Shown piece by piece: positions 1 to 7,612 of a DNA stretch of 36,204 nt; the first letter of the stretch is position 1, and every line of letters starts with the position of its first letter. This DNA comes from an uncultured Bacteroidales bacterium (GTDB taxonomy: Bacteria; Bacteroidota; Bacteroidia; Bacteroidales; P3): the NCBI GenBank assembly GCA_937884485.1, contig CALGCG010000134.1:1-36204 (forward strand), in the 5' to 3' direction. The notes under the pieces were generated by a model, which worked only from the letters and a program-made list of their open reading frames with translations, was not told the DNA's origin and searched no databases. The translations under genes and the position numbers were made by a program.

Positions 1-3000
1 CCTCGGAGGCCGGTGAGGAGGCCCACCTCGGGGTCGACGATGTAGCGCGGCTCCGTGTAGCGGCCCGCCCAGACGGCCAGGAAGCTCACCTCCTTGAGGC
101 CGGGGATCCACTCGGCGAAGACCTCGGAGACTATCTCCAGGAACTCCTTGCTATTGTACTTGATGTTCTGTCGGGTCTCGTAGGCGTCGGTGTCGGGGCT
201 GGCGCAGCCGATAATCTGGCCCGTATGGGCGAACTGCTGGCCGTAGACGGCGCTGAAGCCTTTGTAGTGGCGACGGTCGATGATCATGTCCAGCGCGTCG
301 CCGTTCACGCCCATCAGCGGCAGGCGGCGCGTGATGAAGGCCTGGTGCTTCACGGGATAGAGGCCCGTATCGATGCCCAGCATGTCGGTAAAACGCTCGG
401 CGCCCCAGCCCATGGAGTTGACGAAGTGCTCGCAGTCGTACTCCACATACTTGCCCTCGTGGGTGCGCACCAGGGCCAGCGTACGGCCACCGTCGATGCG
501 CTGCACGTGCAGCAGTTCGCAGTCCTCGTAGACGCGACCACCGAGGCTCTTGCCGATGCCACGGATGTAGTCTATCACGCGGCCCGGCGTGGCCTGCCAG
601 CAGTCGCGCGTCATCAGGGCGTGGCTGTAGGTCGTCTTGCTGTCGTCCCACAGGGGCGATATTTCCTTCTTGAAGTCTTTGCGGTCCACCATGTAGGCGT
701 CGCTCCAGGCGCGGCTGGCGTCGAGGGCTTTGTATGTTGCCTCGTCGTGCACCAGGTTCACATAGCGCGTGGGTTTGTAGTTGATGTTGTATACCGACTG
801 TATCTGCTTGAATATCTCGTGGCTGTGCTGCGCGATGTCGGCAATGTCGGGATTGCTGAATGCCGGACGGCCACCGCCGATGTTGCGCCACGAGGCTCCG
901 CGGCTCCAGTTGACCAGCACGGGATTGAAGCCTGCCTCGCTGAAGTAGCGGAACAACCCGCTGCCCGCGATGCCGCCACCGGCAATGAGCACCCGCACCC
1001 GCTCGCGCTGCACCTCGTTGCCCTTCGGGAAGACGAAGACCTCCTTGCGTCCCTCGGTGTAGAGGTCGCCCAGGGTCACCTGGTTGCTCAGCGGGGCGCG
1101 CGGCGTGGCGTCGCCGGTGAGCTCGATGCCGTGCGAGCGCAGCAGCTGTCGTGCACGGGCAATGCAGCGCTTGCCGCGACAGGGACCCATACCCATGCGG
1201 GTGATGTGCTTCAGCTCGTCGACGGAGATGTACTTGCGGTCGCCCACGGCCTCCAGCACCTGCTGGTCGATGATGTCCTCGCAGTGGCAGATGTAGGTGG
1301 GTTCTGCCTTTCCGGAATTTTCGGATAATCCGGAATTTCCGGAAAGCTCGGGATAGCGGTCCTTGGCGATGAACCCCTTGATGTCGGTCATTTGGCCGTC
1401 AACCTTCTCCACTTTCACCCGCGCCACATTGGTCTTGTTCTCTTTCTTCAGCACCTTCTCCACCACTCCTTCGCCCACGGGCTTGCCGTTGTTGTCCACC
1501 AGATAGACCTCCTTACCCTCTTCCACCTCGTATTCCACAGGCAGGAAGCACCAGTTCTTCTGCACATTGTAGCCGAAGATGGCCAGGCCCGGGCAGTGGT
1601 TGACGCACTCCATGCAGCCGATGCACTTGTCGTAGTCCACCGTCGGCGTGCTGCTGGTGGTGGGCTTGCTGATGGCTCCTTGCGGACAGCTGAAGGTGCA
1701 GGGATTGCAGGCGAAGCCATAGAGGCAGTCGATCTGCACAAAGGGCTTGGCGGCCATGCGCTCCTCGGTGGGCAGTAGGGGCTGCTCGCGCAGGTGCACA
1801 GGGTGCTGCTGCGAGTCGATATACTGGCGCGAGACCTCCAGATACTCGTCGTAGTTGAACCTGATGCCCATCTCCTGCGCAATCTCGTAGGCCACCTGCT
1901 TGCCGCGCAGCACGGCGCTGGTGCCCTCGCCTATGCGCACGGCGTCGCCGGCACCGTAGACATGGTGTCCGAAGAGCTCCTTGCCCTTGGTGAGCAGTTG
2001 GTTGTCGGGCACAAGGCCCGTGCATATATTGATAATGTCGATGTCGTCTATCACCTGCTCGGTGCCGGGGATGGGCTTGAAGTTCTCGCACCGCGCAATG
2101 ACGGCGCCCCTGATACCCGTGTGGTCATCGTTGGGGATGGCGCGCAGGAGGGTGTAGCCCGTCATGATGGGGATGCCCAGGCGGCGCACACGGTTGGCCT
2201 GCACGGGGAAACCGCCCTCGCGGGGCTGCGCCTCGATGATGGCCCGTATAGTGGCCCCGGCCTGCATGCCCTGGTAGGAGGTCAGGTAGCCGATGTTGCC
2301 CGCGCCGACGGTTAGCACGCGCTTGCCCAGCAGGGTGTGCTCCTGGTTCATCATCTTCTGGAACACGGCGGCGGTGTACACTCCCGGCACATCGTCGTTC
2401 TCAAACGGCGGCATGAACGGCACCGCACCCGCAGCCACCACCAGGTGCTGCGCGTCAATGTAGGCCATCTGGCCGTTGACGACGTTCTTCACCGCAATGC
2501 GCGGCCCCTCGAGGATGTCCCACACCGTTGTATTTAGCAAGATTTGGAGCGCCGGCGTCTCGCCGGCAAGCCTCTTCGCGATGTCGAAACCGCGCATGCC
2601 GCCGAACTTCTTCTCCTTCTCGAAGAAGAAGAACTGGTGGGTCTGCATGTTAAACTGCCCGCCGATGCGGGGGTTGCTGTCGATGACAAGATTGTCGATG
2701 CCGAAGGCATTCAGCTGCTCGCGGCAGGCCAGACCCGCGGGGCCGGCACCGACAATGGCCACCTGGGTCTTGTACACCTGTACCGTCTGCGCCGACTCCT
2801 CGGGACGCTGCGGCGGCTCGAAGGTGACGCCCGGCAGGTCGGCCTCGTGGGTGATGGTGCGCACCTCGCGCACGCCGTCCACGGCGGTGATGCAGATGCG
2901 GCGCACGCGGCCGTCCACCAGCATCTCACAGGCGCCGCACTTGCCTATGCCGCACTCCAGCGAACGGTTACGCCCGTCCAGACTATGGCTATGCACCGGA

Positions 3001-3131
3001 AAACCAGCCTCGTGCAACGCCTTGGCTATCGTGTAGCCCTTCTCGGCCACCACTTTGTGGCCTTCGAACAAAAACTCGGTCTTCTCCCCTTGCGGGATGT
3101 CAAGAATGGGGTGTCCTTCAATCCTGTACAT
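1..3131 (-). CDS. Multidomain FAD/Fe-S oxidoreductase fusion (HcnABC / sarcosine-oxidase-alpha-like), partial at left edge
   Basis: An open minus-strand frame starts at ATG 3131 and runs 1043 codons to the window edge with no stop. Domains in order: a 2Fe-2S domain with cysteines C60, C65, C68 and C80; an FAD domain with a Rossmann motif VGAGPAGLA near residues 127-135 and a second one (VGAGNIG) further on; a ferredoxin segment near 465-515 with CIGCMECVNHCPG; a BFD-like Fe-S domain near 613-655 with CHCEDI and GPCRGKRC; and a DAO-type FAD domain with AGGGIAGSG near 716. This order matches fused subunits of dye-linked amino-acid dehydrogenases of the HcnABC, hydroxyproline and opine/sarcosine families, which oxidise a C-N bond and pass electrons through FAD and Fe-S centres. 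The substrate cannot be named from sequence. A serine/asparagine-rich linker near 600 joins the ferredoxin and BFD parts. Residues 189-196 (AGETPALQ) come from a palindromic repeat. The C-terminus lies outside the window. Confidence 0.85.
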   Translation of the reverse strand, partial: MYRIEGHPILDIPQGEKTEFLFEGHKVVAEKGYTIAKALHEAGFPVHSHSLDGRNRSLECGIGKCGACEMLVDGRVRRICITAVDGVREVRTITHEADLPGVTFEPPQRPEESAQTVQVYKTQVAIVGAGPAGLACREQLNAFGIDNLVIDSNPRIGGQFNMQTHQFFFFEKEKKFGGMRGFDIAKRLAGETPALQILLNTTVWDILEGPRIAVKNVVNGQMAYIDAQHLVVAAGAVPFMPPFENDDVPGVYTAAVFQKMMNQEHTLLGKRVLTVGAGNIGYLTSYQGMQAGATIRAIIEAQPREGGFPVQANRVRRLGIPIMTGYTLLRAIPNDDHTGIRGAVIARCENFKPIPGTEQVIDDIDIINICTGLVPDNQLLTKGKELFGHHVYGAGDAVRIGEGTSAVLRGKQVAYEIAQEMGIRFNYDEYLEVSRQYIDSQQHPVHLREQPLLPTEERMAAKPFVQIDCLYGFACNPCTFSCPQGAISKPTTSSTPTVDYDKCIGCMECVNHCPGLAIFGYNVQKNWCFLPVEYEVEEGKEVYLVDNNGKPVGEGVVEKVLKKENKTNVARVKVEKVDGQMTDIKGFIAKDRYPELSGNSGLSENSGKAEPTYICHCEDIIDQQVLEAVGDRKYISVDELKHITRMGMGPCRGKRCIARARQLLRSHGIELTGDATPRAPLSNQVTLGDLYTEGRKEVFVFPKGNEVQRERVRVLIAGGGIAGSGLFRYFSEAGFNPVLVNWSRGASWRNIGGGRPAFSNPDIADIAQHSHEIFKQIQSVYNINYKPTRYVNLVHDEATYKALDASRAWSDAYMVDRKDFKKEISPLWDDSKTTYSHALMTRDCWQATPGRVIDYIRGIGKSLGGRVYEDCELLHVQRIDGGRTLALVRTHEGKYVEYDCEHFVNSMGWGAERFTDMLGIDTGLYPVKHQAFITRRLPLMGVNGDALDMIIDRRHYKGFSAVYGQQFAHTGQIIGCASPDTDAYETRQNIKYNSKEFLEIVSEVFAEWIPGLKEVSFLAVWAGRYTEPRYIVDPEVGLLTGLR
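2545..2568. repeat. Intragenic copy of 24-bp palindromic repeat (family A)
   Basis: This 24-bp GC-rich imperfect palindrome (core GCCGGCGTCTCGCCGGC) lies inside the oxidoreductase gene and differs by one base from the left arm at 6412-6435. Read on the minus strand it is in frame and encodes LAGETPALQ, between the FAD Rossmann motif and the strand TTVWDIL. It is 24 bp, a multiple of three, so it keeps the frame. Confidence 0.7.
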
Positions 3132-3190
3132 CTTTGTAAGTGTTTATGGATTAATATGATATTGTATTTCGTTTCAAAATAACAACACCA

Positions 3191-3222
3191 CAAAATTAAT
3201 CAAACCTTTACAAAAATGCAAA
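3191..3222 (-). promoter_or_regulatory. Bacteroidetes-type promoter for the FAD/Fe-S oxidoreductase
   Basis: On the minus strand TTTG (3222-3219) is followed after 20 bases by TAATTTTG (3198-3191), a match to the Bacteroidetes primary sigma pattern TTTG-N19/21-TAnnTTTG. Transcription would begin about 50 bases ahead of the ATG at 3131. Confidence 0.5.
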
Positions 3223-3270
3223 TCTTTTTTCAAAAAAAAAACGACACCACCCACTATCCATCACCCACAC

Positions 3271-6200
3271 TCACCACACCAACAGCCGCTGACTTTCGGG
3301 GTAGTAGCGCAGACGCAAAGGCCCAAGCTGCCATAGGAGATCCTCCTTGCCCACACGGCCATGACGTCCGCAGATGGAATCGAGGCGGGCGATAACACGC
3401 TCATTGGTGCGCTGGAAGAACCGCTGACGTTCCTCGTAGCCCAAACGGTCCCACAACGGCTCGGCAGGCACATAGGTATCGGGGAGGCCGAAGTCGAAAA
3501 ACAGAGCGTCCGCCACGCTGTCGGCGTTGCGCAGGCACACCTGCACGGCAAGCCAGAAGAGCGTGTCCACGCGGCGACTATAGCGGTCGCAATGGTGCTG
3601 CCGCTCGTCGATGCCCGCATCTTCCTTAAAATAGGCATTGCGCAGCAGGCTGTCCATACCCTTATAATACGTGCCCTGGGCAAGAAGGAACTCCCTCACC
3701 TCACGCCCCGTGAGCCTCTCCCACCCTGCGCTCAGGAATGGCAGCAGCGAGTCCAACCCGTCGGTGGACAGCACCGGCAAGGTGTCGATATTATGGTGCA
3801 GGGGCAGCACGAAGACCTGCCCTTTTTCCACACACAGCAGGCCAGACTCGTACTCGTCCGCCTGCCACGGCAGCAGCAGGCCGTCGCCCCGCAGCATACC
3901 CCGCCAGCCGTTGCGCGGACGCAGCAGCCCATAGCGTCGGCCGAGATCCTTCACCATGCACAGCCTTCCGTCCCTCAGCGCCATCACGGCCGTGCCTCCC
4001 GGCAAATCCACCAGCATTCGCAGGCTGTCGCCGTCAACGAAGGGTGCCGCAATCATCGTGTCGCGCGGCTGCTGCAGGTAGCCGTCGAGGAAGTTGTCGT
4101 AGTCCGAGGGGCGGTAAACGATGTCGCCGTCGATAATCACCCTCGCATATTCCGCCATCCAATGGCTCGTGTCGGCATCCTCCATCGCCACCGGCGACGA
4201 CTCGGCAGCAGCCAGCTGCGCCAGGCCGACCCGGCGCACCAGCGAGGGTTCTACAATGTAGTAGGCCTCGCCCGCACGGCACACCAACCCGATGCCTGCC
4301 ACCACCAGCCTCCGACCCGTGGCACGGTGGATGAACCACATGCATTGGCCCCACTCGCCGTGGTCCATGGCGTACACACGGTAGTCGGCATCCTCGTGCA
4401 CAAGGTCGCCCGTCTTGGCGCACTCGCGCCACACCATCGCCGCCGTGTCGAACCAGTGGTCCTGCCTGGACCACGAGCCATAGTGGTGATAGAACAGGGT
4501 ATCGTGGCGCACAAAGAGGTCGTCGCTATGGTGCATACCCGTCTCAACCGGCATCGGCGCCAGCGCATACCGTCCGTTGCCGCCGTCCACCACGGCCATC
4601 ACCGTCCCGCTCCCCGTAAGGCCGTCGTAATGGAAGGCGCAATAGTAGCGCCCATGGTACTCCGCCGCCTTCACCAACTTCACATGGGTATGTATCCCCA
4701 GCAGCGACTGCAGGTCGAGCACCACACCCTCCTCGTGCACCAGCAGGTATTTATACTTCTTGTGGTATTTGATTGCCATGTTTCCGTTGCGCCACACCAG
4801 CCATTCGCCCTCCTCCTGCGGCTCGGTATGGCCCGTGGGCAGATACGACGACATCGGAGCCAGACGTAACTCGTCGCCATAGACTTTAAAGCCACTGAAC
4901 CCCCTGTTGGAAAAACCATAGAATCCAAGCTTATGGGCCGAGATATGCATGGCGCAGATACGATGTGTGCGTTCGTCGATGCAATAGTCGGTCCACTGGC
5001 AGTAGCGGTTGTCGATATTTTTATAGTAGCGGTCGACGCGATAGCCCTTGCCATAGCCCAGTCCCTTGAAATTGGCGTAGTTCGGTCGGTACCAGGGCCT
5101 GGCGGCCACGGCGCCCAAACGGGCCTCCTGTTCCGCCGCGGCGCTGTCGGTCTGCAGCCCCCACCCCGTGCCGGCAAAAGCCAACTCGTCGACCACACCG
5201 TCGTAGTTGAGCCGGGGCAGCGAATCCATATTATGCTCGATGTCCACCACACGCAGGCGCCCGTCGCGCACATCGACCAGCCCCCAATGGTTCAAGTCCT
5301 TCTTGAACGGCAACAGCAGCCGCTCCCCGTCCACGAAACCGCGGTGGCTTCCATGCCAGCTGAAGGTCCTCAGCTTCTCGCCCAGCCCCGCCGTGCGCAC
5401 CATGCGGCCTTCCTCGAAGTGCATCACCGCCGTCTCGTCCTTCAGTGCCACCAGCATCTGCAACTCGCCTCCGGCCACGAAGGTGCCACTGATAAGCGTG
5501 TCGTAGGGGTCGTCCGCCACAAACCATGAATCGGGCAACCAGCGCGAATGCTTCCACACCACCTCGCCTTCCAGCGGATGGAACCGCGTGGAATCGTAGA
5601 AGAACTCGATGGAACGCTCTGTCTCCTGCATTGCCACGGGCGATGGCGGCGCAGCCCTCAGCTCCGCCACCGACAGCGCACGCAACCGCGCCCCGCCGCC
5701 AATGAAGAACCGCCTGCCTGCGCGACGCACATCCCCTCCGCCCTCCATCACACGCCACCGGCCGTCCCTGCGGTCGAGAAACCACAGGTACGTGCCCCAC
5801 TCGCCATGGTCCATCAGGTAGACCCTGAACTCCTCGTCCTCGTACACCATGTGGTCCGCCTTCGCGCAGCGGCGCCAGACGAAGGCCACAGTATCGAGGT
5901 AGTAGCAGAGCGAATCCTCATAGTAGGACTGGAGAAAAAGCGTATCGTGGCGCACAAAAAGGTCGCAATACATGTCGTCATCCAGCGCCTCGGGCCATTC
6001 CAGACGCTCCACGTCGACATAGCGGTCGTCGCGACTGCCGCCCCAACGGCGCTCCGTGGGCGTCAGCCGGAAAAAGAAACTGCTGTCGATTCCCGACCAT
6101 TCCCCCAGATTCGGCGACGCAACAAAGCGACAATAGTAGCGCCCATGATACTCCGCCGCATGCGTCAACTGCACATGGCTCTGCACATCGGCCAGCGGCC

Positions 6201-6318
6201 GCACATCGATCTCGGCCCTGCTGCGCGGCTCGAGGGTCACCCCCTGCGCCCAGCATCCCGGACCCGCCAGCAGCATCGCCGCCAACACAAACGACATCAT
6301 GAGGGTACGGTTCGTCAT
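3271..6318 (-). CDS. Exported hypothetical protein with two ~500-residue tandem copies
   Basis: 1015 residues with an N-terminal signal peptide (MTNRTLMMSFVLAAML...GCWAQG). The cysteine before AQ resembles a lipobox only loosely, so a soluble or periplasmic fate is as likely as a lipoprotein. No known family is recognised. The protein is an internal duplication. Residues from about 45 and from about 543 align throughout: AAEYHGRYYC occurs in both; FRVYLMDHGEWG pairs with YRVYAMDHGEWG; SPVAM occurs in both; and EHNMDSLPRLNYDG pairs with HHNIDTLPVLSTDG. Regular Trp/Tyr/Gly-rich strands suggest two beta-propeller-like modules, which is inference. The last ~120 residues are a charged tail outside the duplication. 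It stands alone, with a ~140-base gap to the downstream oxidoreductase and a repeat-rich gap upstream. Confidence 0.75.
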   Translation of the reverse strand: MTNRTLMMSFVLAAMLLAGPGCWAQGVTLEPRSRAEIDVRPLADVQSHVQLTHAAEYHGRYYCRFVASPNLGEWSGIDSSFFFRLTPTERRWGGSRDDRYVDVERLEWPEALDDDMYCDLFVRHDTLFLQSYYEDSLCYYLDTVAFVWRRCAKADHMVYEDEEFRVYLMDHGEWGTYLWFLDRRDGRWRVMEGGGDVRRAGRRFFIGGGARLRALSVAELRAAPPSPVAMQETERSIEFFYDSTRFHPLEGEVVWKHSRWLPDSWFVADDPYDTLISGTFVAGGELQMLVALKDETAVMHFEEGRMVRTAGLGEKLRTFSWHGSHRGFVDGERLLLPFKKDLNHWGLVDVRDGRLRVVDIEHNMDSLPRLNYDGVVDELAFAGTGWGLQTDSAAAEQEARLGAVAARPWYRPNYANFKGLGYGKGYRVDRYYKNIDNRYCQWTDYCIDERTHRICAMHISAHKLGFYGFSNRGFSGFKVYGDELRLAPMSSYLPTGHTEPQEEGEWLVWRNGNMAIKYHKKYKYLLVHEEGVVLDLQSLLGIHTHVKLVKAAEYHGRYYCAFHYDGLTGSGTVMAVVDGGNGRYALAPMPVETGMHHSDDLFVRHDTLFYHHYGSWSRQDHWFDTAAMVWRECAKTGDLVHEDADYRVYAMDHGEWGQCMWFIHRATGRRLVVAGIGLVCRAGEAYYIVEPSLVRRVGLAQLAAAESSPVAMEDADTSHWMAEYARVIIDGDIVYRPSDYDNFLDGYLQQPRDTMIAAPFVDGDSLRMLVDLPGGTAVMALRDGRLCMVKDLGRRYGLLRPRNGWRGMLRGDGLLLPWQADEYESGLLCVEKGQVFVLPLHHNIDTLPVLSTDGLDSLLPFLSAGWERLTGREVREFLLAQGTYYKGMDSLLRNAYFKEDAGIDERQHHCDRYSRRVDTLFWLAVQVCLRNADSVADALFFDFGLPDTYVPAEPLWDRLGYEERQRFFQRTNERVIARLDSICGRHGRVGKEDLLWQLGPLRLRYYPESQRLLVW

Positions 6319-6411
6319 ATCAATCAGATATTTATTACGTAAATAACGTCAAAAAAATTTCTTTATTGCCCTATCAGAAAAAAACAACAATAGCTCCCCC
6401 CGGCATGCAAA

Positions 6412-6480
6412 TGGAGCGCCGGCGTCCCGCCGGCAGGTTTCTTTTGCTGCTTTTTTTGCCGGCGGAACGCCGGCGCTCCA
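6412..6480. repeat. Inverted pair of 24-bp family A repeats forming a large hairpin
   Basis: The arms at 6412-6435 and 6457-6480 are reverse complements with one mismatch, around a 21-base T-rich loop. Each arm is itself an imperfect palindrome centred on GCCGGCG..CGCCGGC. A third copy lies inside the oxidoreductase gene at 2545-2568. Confidence 0.8.
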
Positions 6481-6481
6481 A

Positions 6482-6509
6482 GTAGAGACGCAGCACGCTG
6501 CGTCTCTAC
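6482..6509. repeat. Family B palindrome (GAGACGC type)
   Basis: A perfect palindrome with 13-bp arms (GTAGAGACGCAGC) and a 2-base loop, starting 1 base after the family A hairpin. Related copies lie at 7529-7553 and 7571-7594. Confidence 0.75.
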
Positions 6510-6556
6510 AACTCATAACTCTTATCTTTTTAAACCCTACATAAGAGCACATTTTT

Positions 6557-6576
6557 TATATAGTTCCTATATAAGA
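6557..6576. repeat. Family C AT-rich palindrome
   Basis: TATATAGTTCCTATATAAGA has 7-bp arms around TTC. The reverse-complement core, followed by the same AAGA, closes the window at 36185-36204, so this is a dispersed element and not a chance AT-rich stretch. Confidence 0.55.
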
Positions 6577-6656
6577 AATGATAGAGGGATGCAATAAAAA
6601 TTTTTTTTTTGCGTTAGGGAGAACAAAAAAGGAATTAATATAAAAAAACAAACAAC

Positions 6657-7517
6657 ATGAACCTTAAAGGAAGAAGACAAAGCACAAACGTGGACGACCG
6701 TCGCAGCTCCGGCAAGAAGGTCGCCATCGGCGGCGGTATCGGAGCCATCATTATTGCAGCCGTCATGACGCTGCTTAACGGCGGCGGCGCCGGAGACGTG
6801 GTGCAGCAGGTCATCAGCACCGCCACTTCGAGCCAGCAGACTGAGAACTACACCCCCACAGCACAGGAAGAGGAGTTCGCCGTGTTCGCCAAGCAAATCC
6901 TGGCCTCGACGGAGGACGTGTGGACTGCCGAATTCAAGAAAATGGGCCGCACATACAAGGCGCCGACCATGGTGCTCTTCCACGGCTCGGTGCAGAGCGG
7001 CTGCGGCAACGCCACGTCGGCCGTAGGACCCTTCTACTGTTCGGCCGACGAGTGCCTGTACCTGGACCTCGATTTCTTCAACGAAATGCCCAAGAGCCTG
7101 GGTGCCGGCGGCGACTTCGCCTACGCCTACGTCATTGCCCACGAGGTGGGCCACCACGTGGAGCACCTGCTGGGCATCCTCGACGAGGCCCACAGCACAA
7201 TGAGCCGCCAGAACGAGACCGAGCGCAACAAGACCAGTGTGCGCATCGAACTGCTGGCTGACTACTACGCCGGAGTTTGGGGCTACCACGAGAACAAGAT
7301 GTTCGGCTCGCTGGACGAGGGCGATCTCAAGGAGGCCATCGACGCCGCCCAGAAAATCGGCGACGACTACCTGCAGAAGCGCGCCCGCGGCCAGGTGTAC
7401 CCCGAGAGCTTCACCCACGGCACGTCGGAGCAGCGTATGCGCTGGCTCAAGAAGGGCCTGCAGACCGGCGACCTGCGCGGCGGCGACACCTTCAGCCCCC
7501 GCTACGAAAGCCTGTAA
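6657..7517 (+). CDS. Neutral zinc metallopeptidase, YpfJ/KPN_02809 family
   Basis: 286 residues, the usual size of the family. The N-terminal MNLKGRRQSTNVDDRR followed by a glycine-rich membrane segment (about residues 20-40) is the family hallmark, and indicates an inner-membrane anchor with the catalytic domain outside the cytoplasm. The zinc-binding HEXXH is HEVGHH at about 162-167, followed by a SVRIELLADYYAGVWG segment that supplies the third ligand region in this family. FYCSADECLYLD is also a conserved family stretch. The physiological substrate is not known. The start is preceded by an A-rich leader, normal in Bacteroidetes. It is transcribed alone, convergent with the beta-barrel gene at 7613, and a repeat-derived terminator lies between them. 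Confidence 0.88.
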   Translation: MNLKGRRQSTNVDDRRSSGKKVAIGGGIGAIIIAAVMTLLNGGGAGDVVQQVISTATSSQQTENYTPTAQEEEFAVFAKQILASTEDVWTAEFKKMGRTYKAPTMVLFHGSVQSGCGNATSAVGPFYCSADECLYLDLDFFNEMPKSLGAGGDFAYAYVIAHEVGHHVEHLLGILDEAHSTMSRQNETERNKTSVRIELLADYYAGVWGYHENKMFGSLDEGDLKEAIDAAQKIGDDYLQKRARGQVYPESFTHGTSEQRMRWLKKGLQTGDLRGGDTFSPRYESL

Positions 7518-7528
7518 ACGAACGATGC

Positions 7529-7553
7529 GGAGACGCGGCACGCCCCATCTCTA
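7529..7553. repeat. Degenerate family B palindrome
   Basis: GGAGACGCGGCACG...ATCTCTAC is a decayed copy of the family B palindrome. Its right arm has lost complementarity. It lies just upstream of the intact copy at 7571-7594. Confidence 0.5.
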
Positions 7554-7570
7554 CGGACAAACAAAAAAAA

Positions 7571-7601
7571 GGAGACGCGGCATGCCGCGTCTCTTTTTTT
7601 T
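7571..7601. terminator. Family B palindrome acting as bidirectional terminator
   Basis: A GAGACGCGGCATGCCGCGTCTC hairpin core (11-bp perfect arms, no spacer) is followed by eight Ts on the plus strand and preceded by a run of As, which are Ts on the minus strand. It sits exactly between convergent genes ending at 7517 (+) and 7613 (-), as expected for a bidirectional intrinsic terminator. Confidence 0.75.
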
Positions 7602-7612
7602 ACATTCTGAGC

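Larger units (their letters stand above)
6319..6656. other. Divergent intergenic region loaded with palindromic repeats
   Basis: This 338-base gap separates two divergently transcribed genes. It holds an inverted pair of family A repeats, a family B palindrome, a family C AT-rich palindrome and a long T run at about 6600-6612. No ORF here is believable. No clear TTTG/TAnnTTTG promoter could be placed for either flanking gene. Confidence 0.6.

Noticed and set aside
225..1328. Long plus-strand ORF over the left end
   Set aside because: Antisense shadow of the FAD/Fe-S oxidoreductase on the minus strand, whose frame shows clear domain motifs throughout.
6349..6552. 67-residue minus-strand ORF containing WSAGVPPAKK
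   Set aside because: It is the translation of the repeat block (families A and B), not a gene; the same peptide pattern appears in another frame of the copy inside the oxidoreductase.
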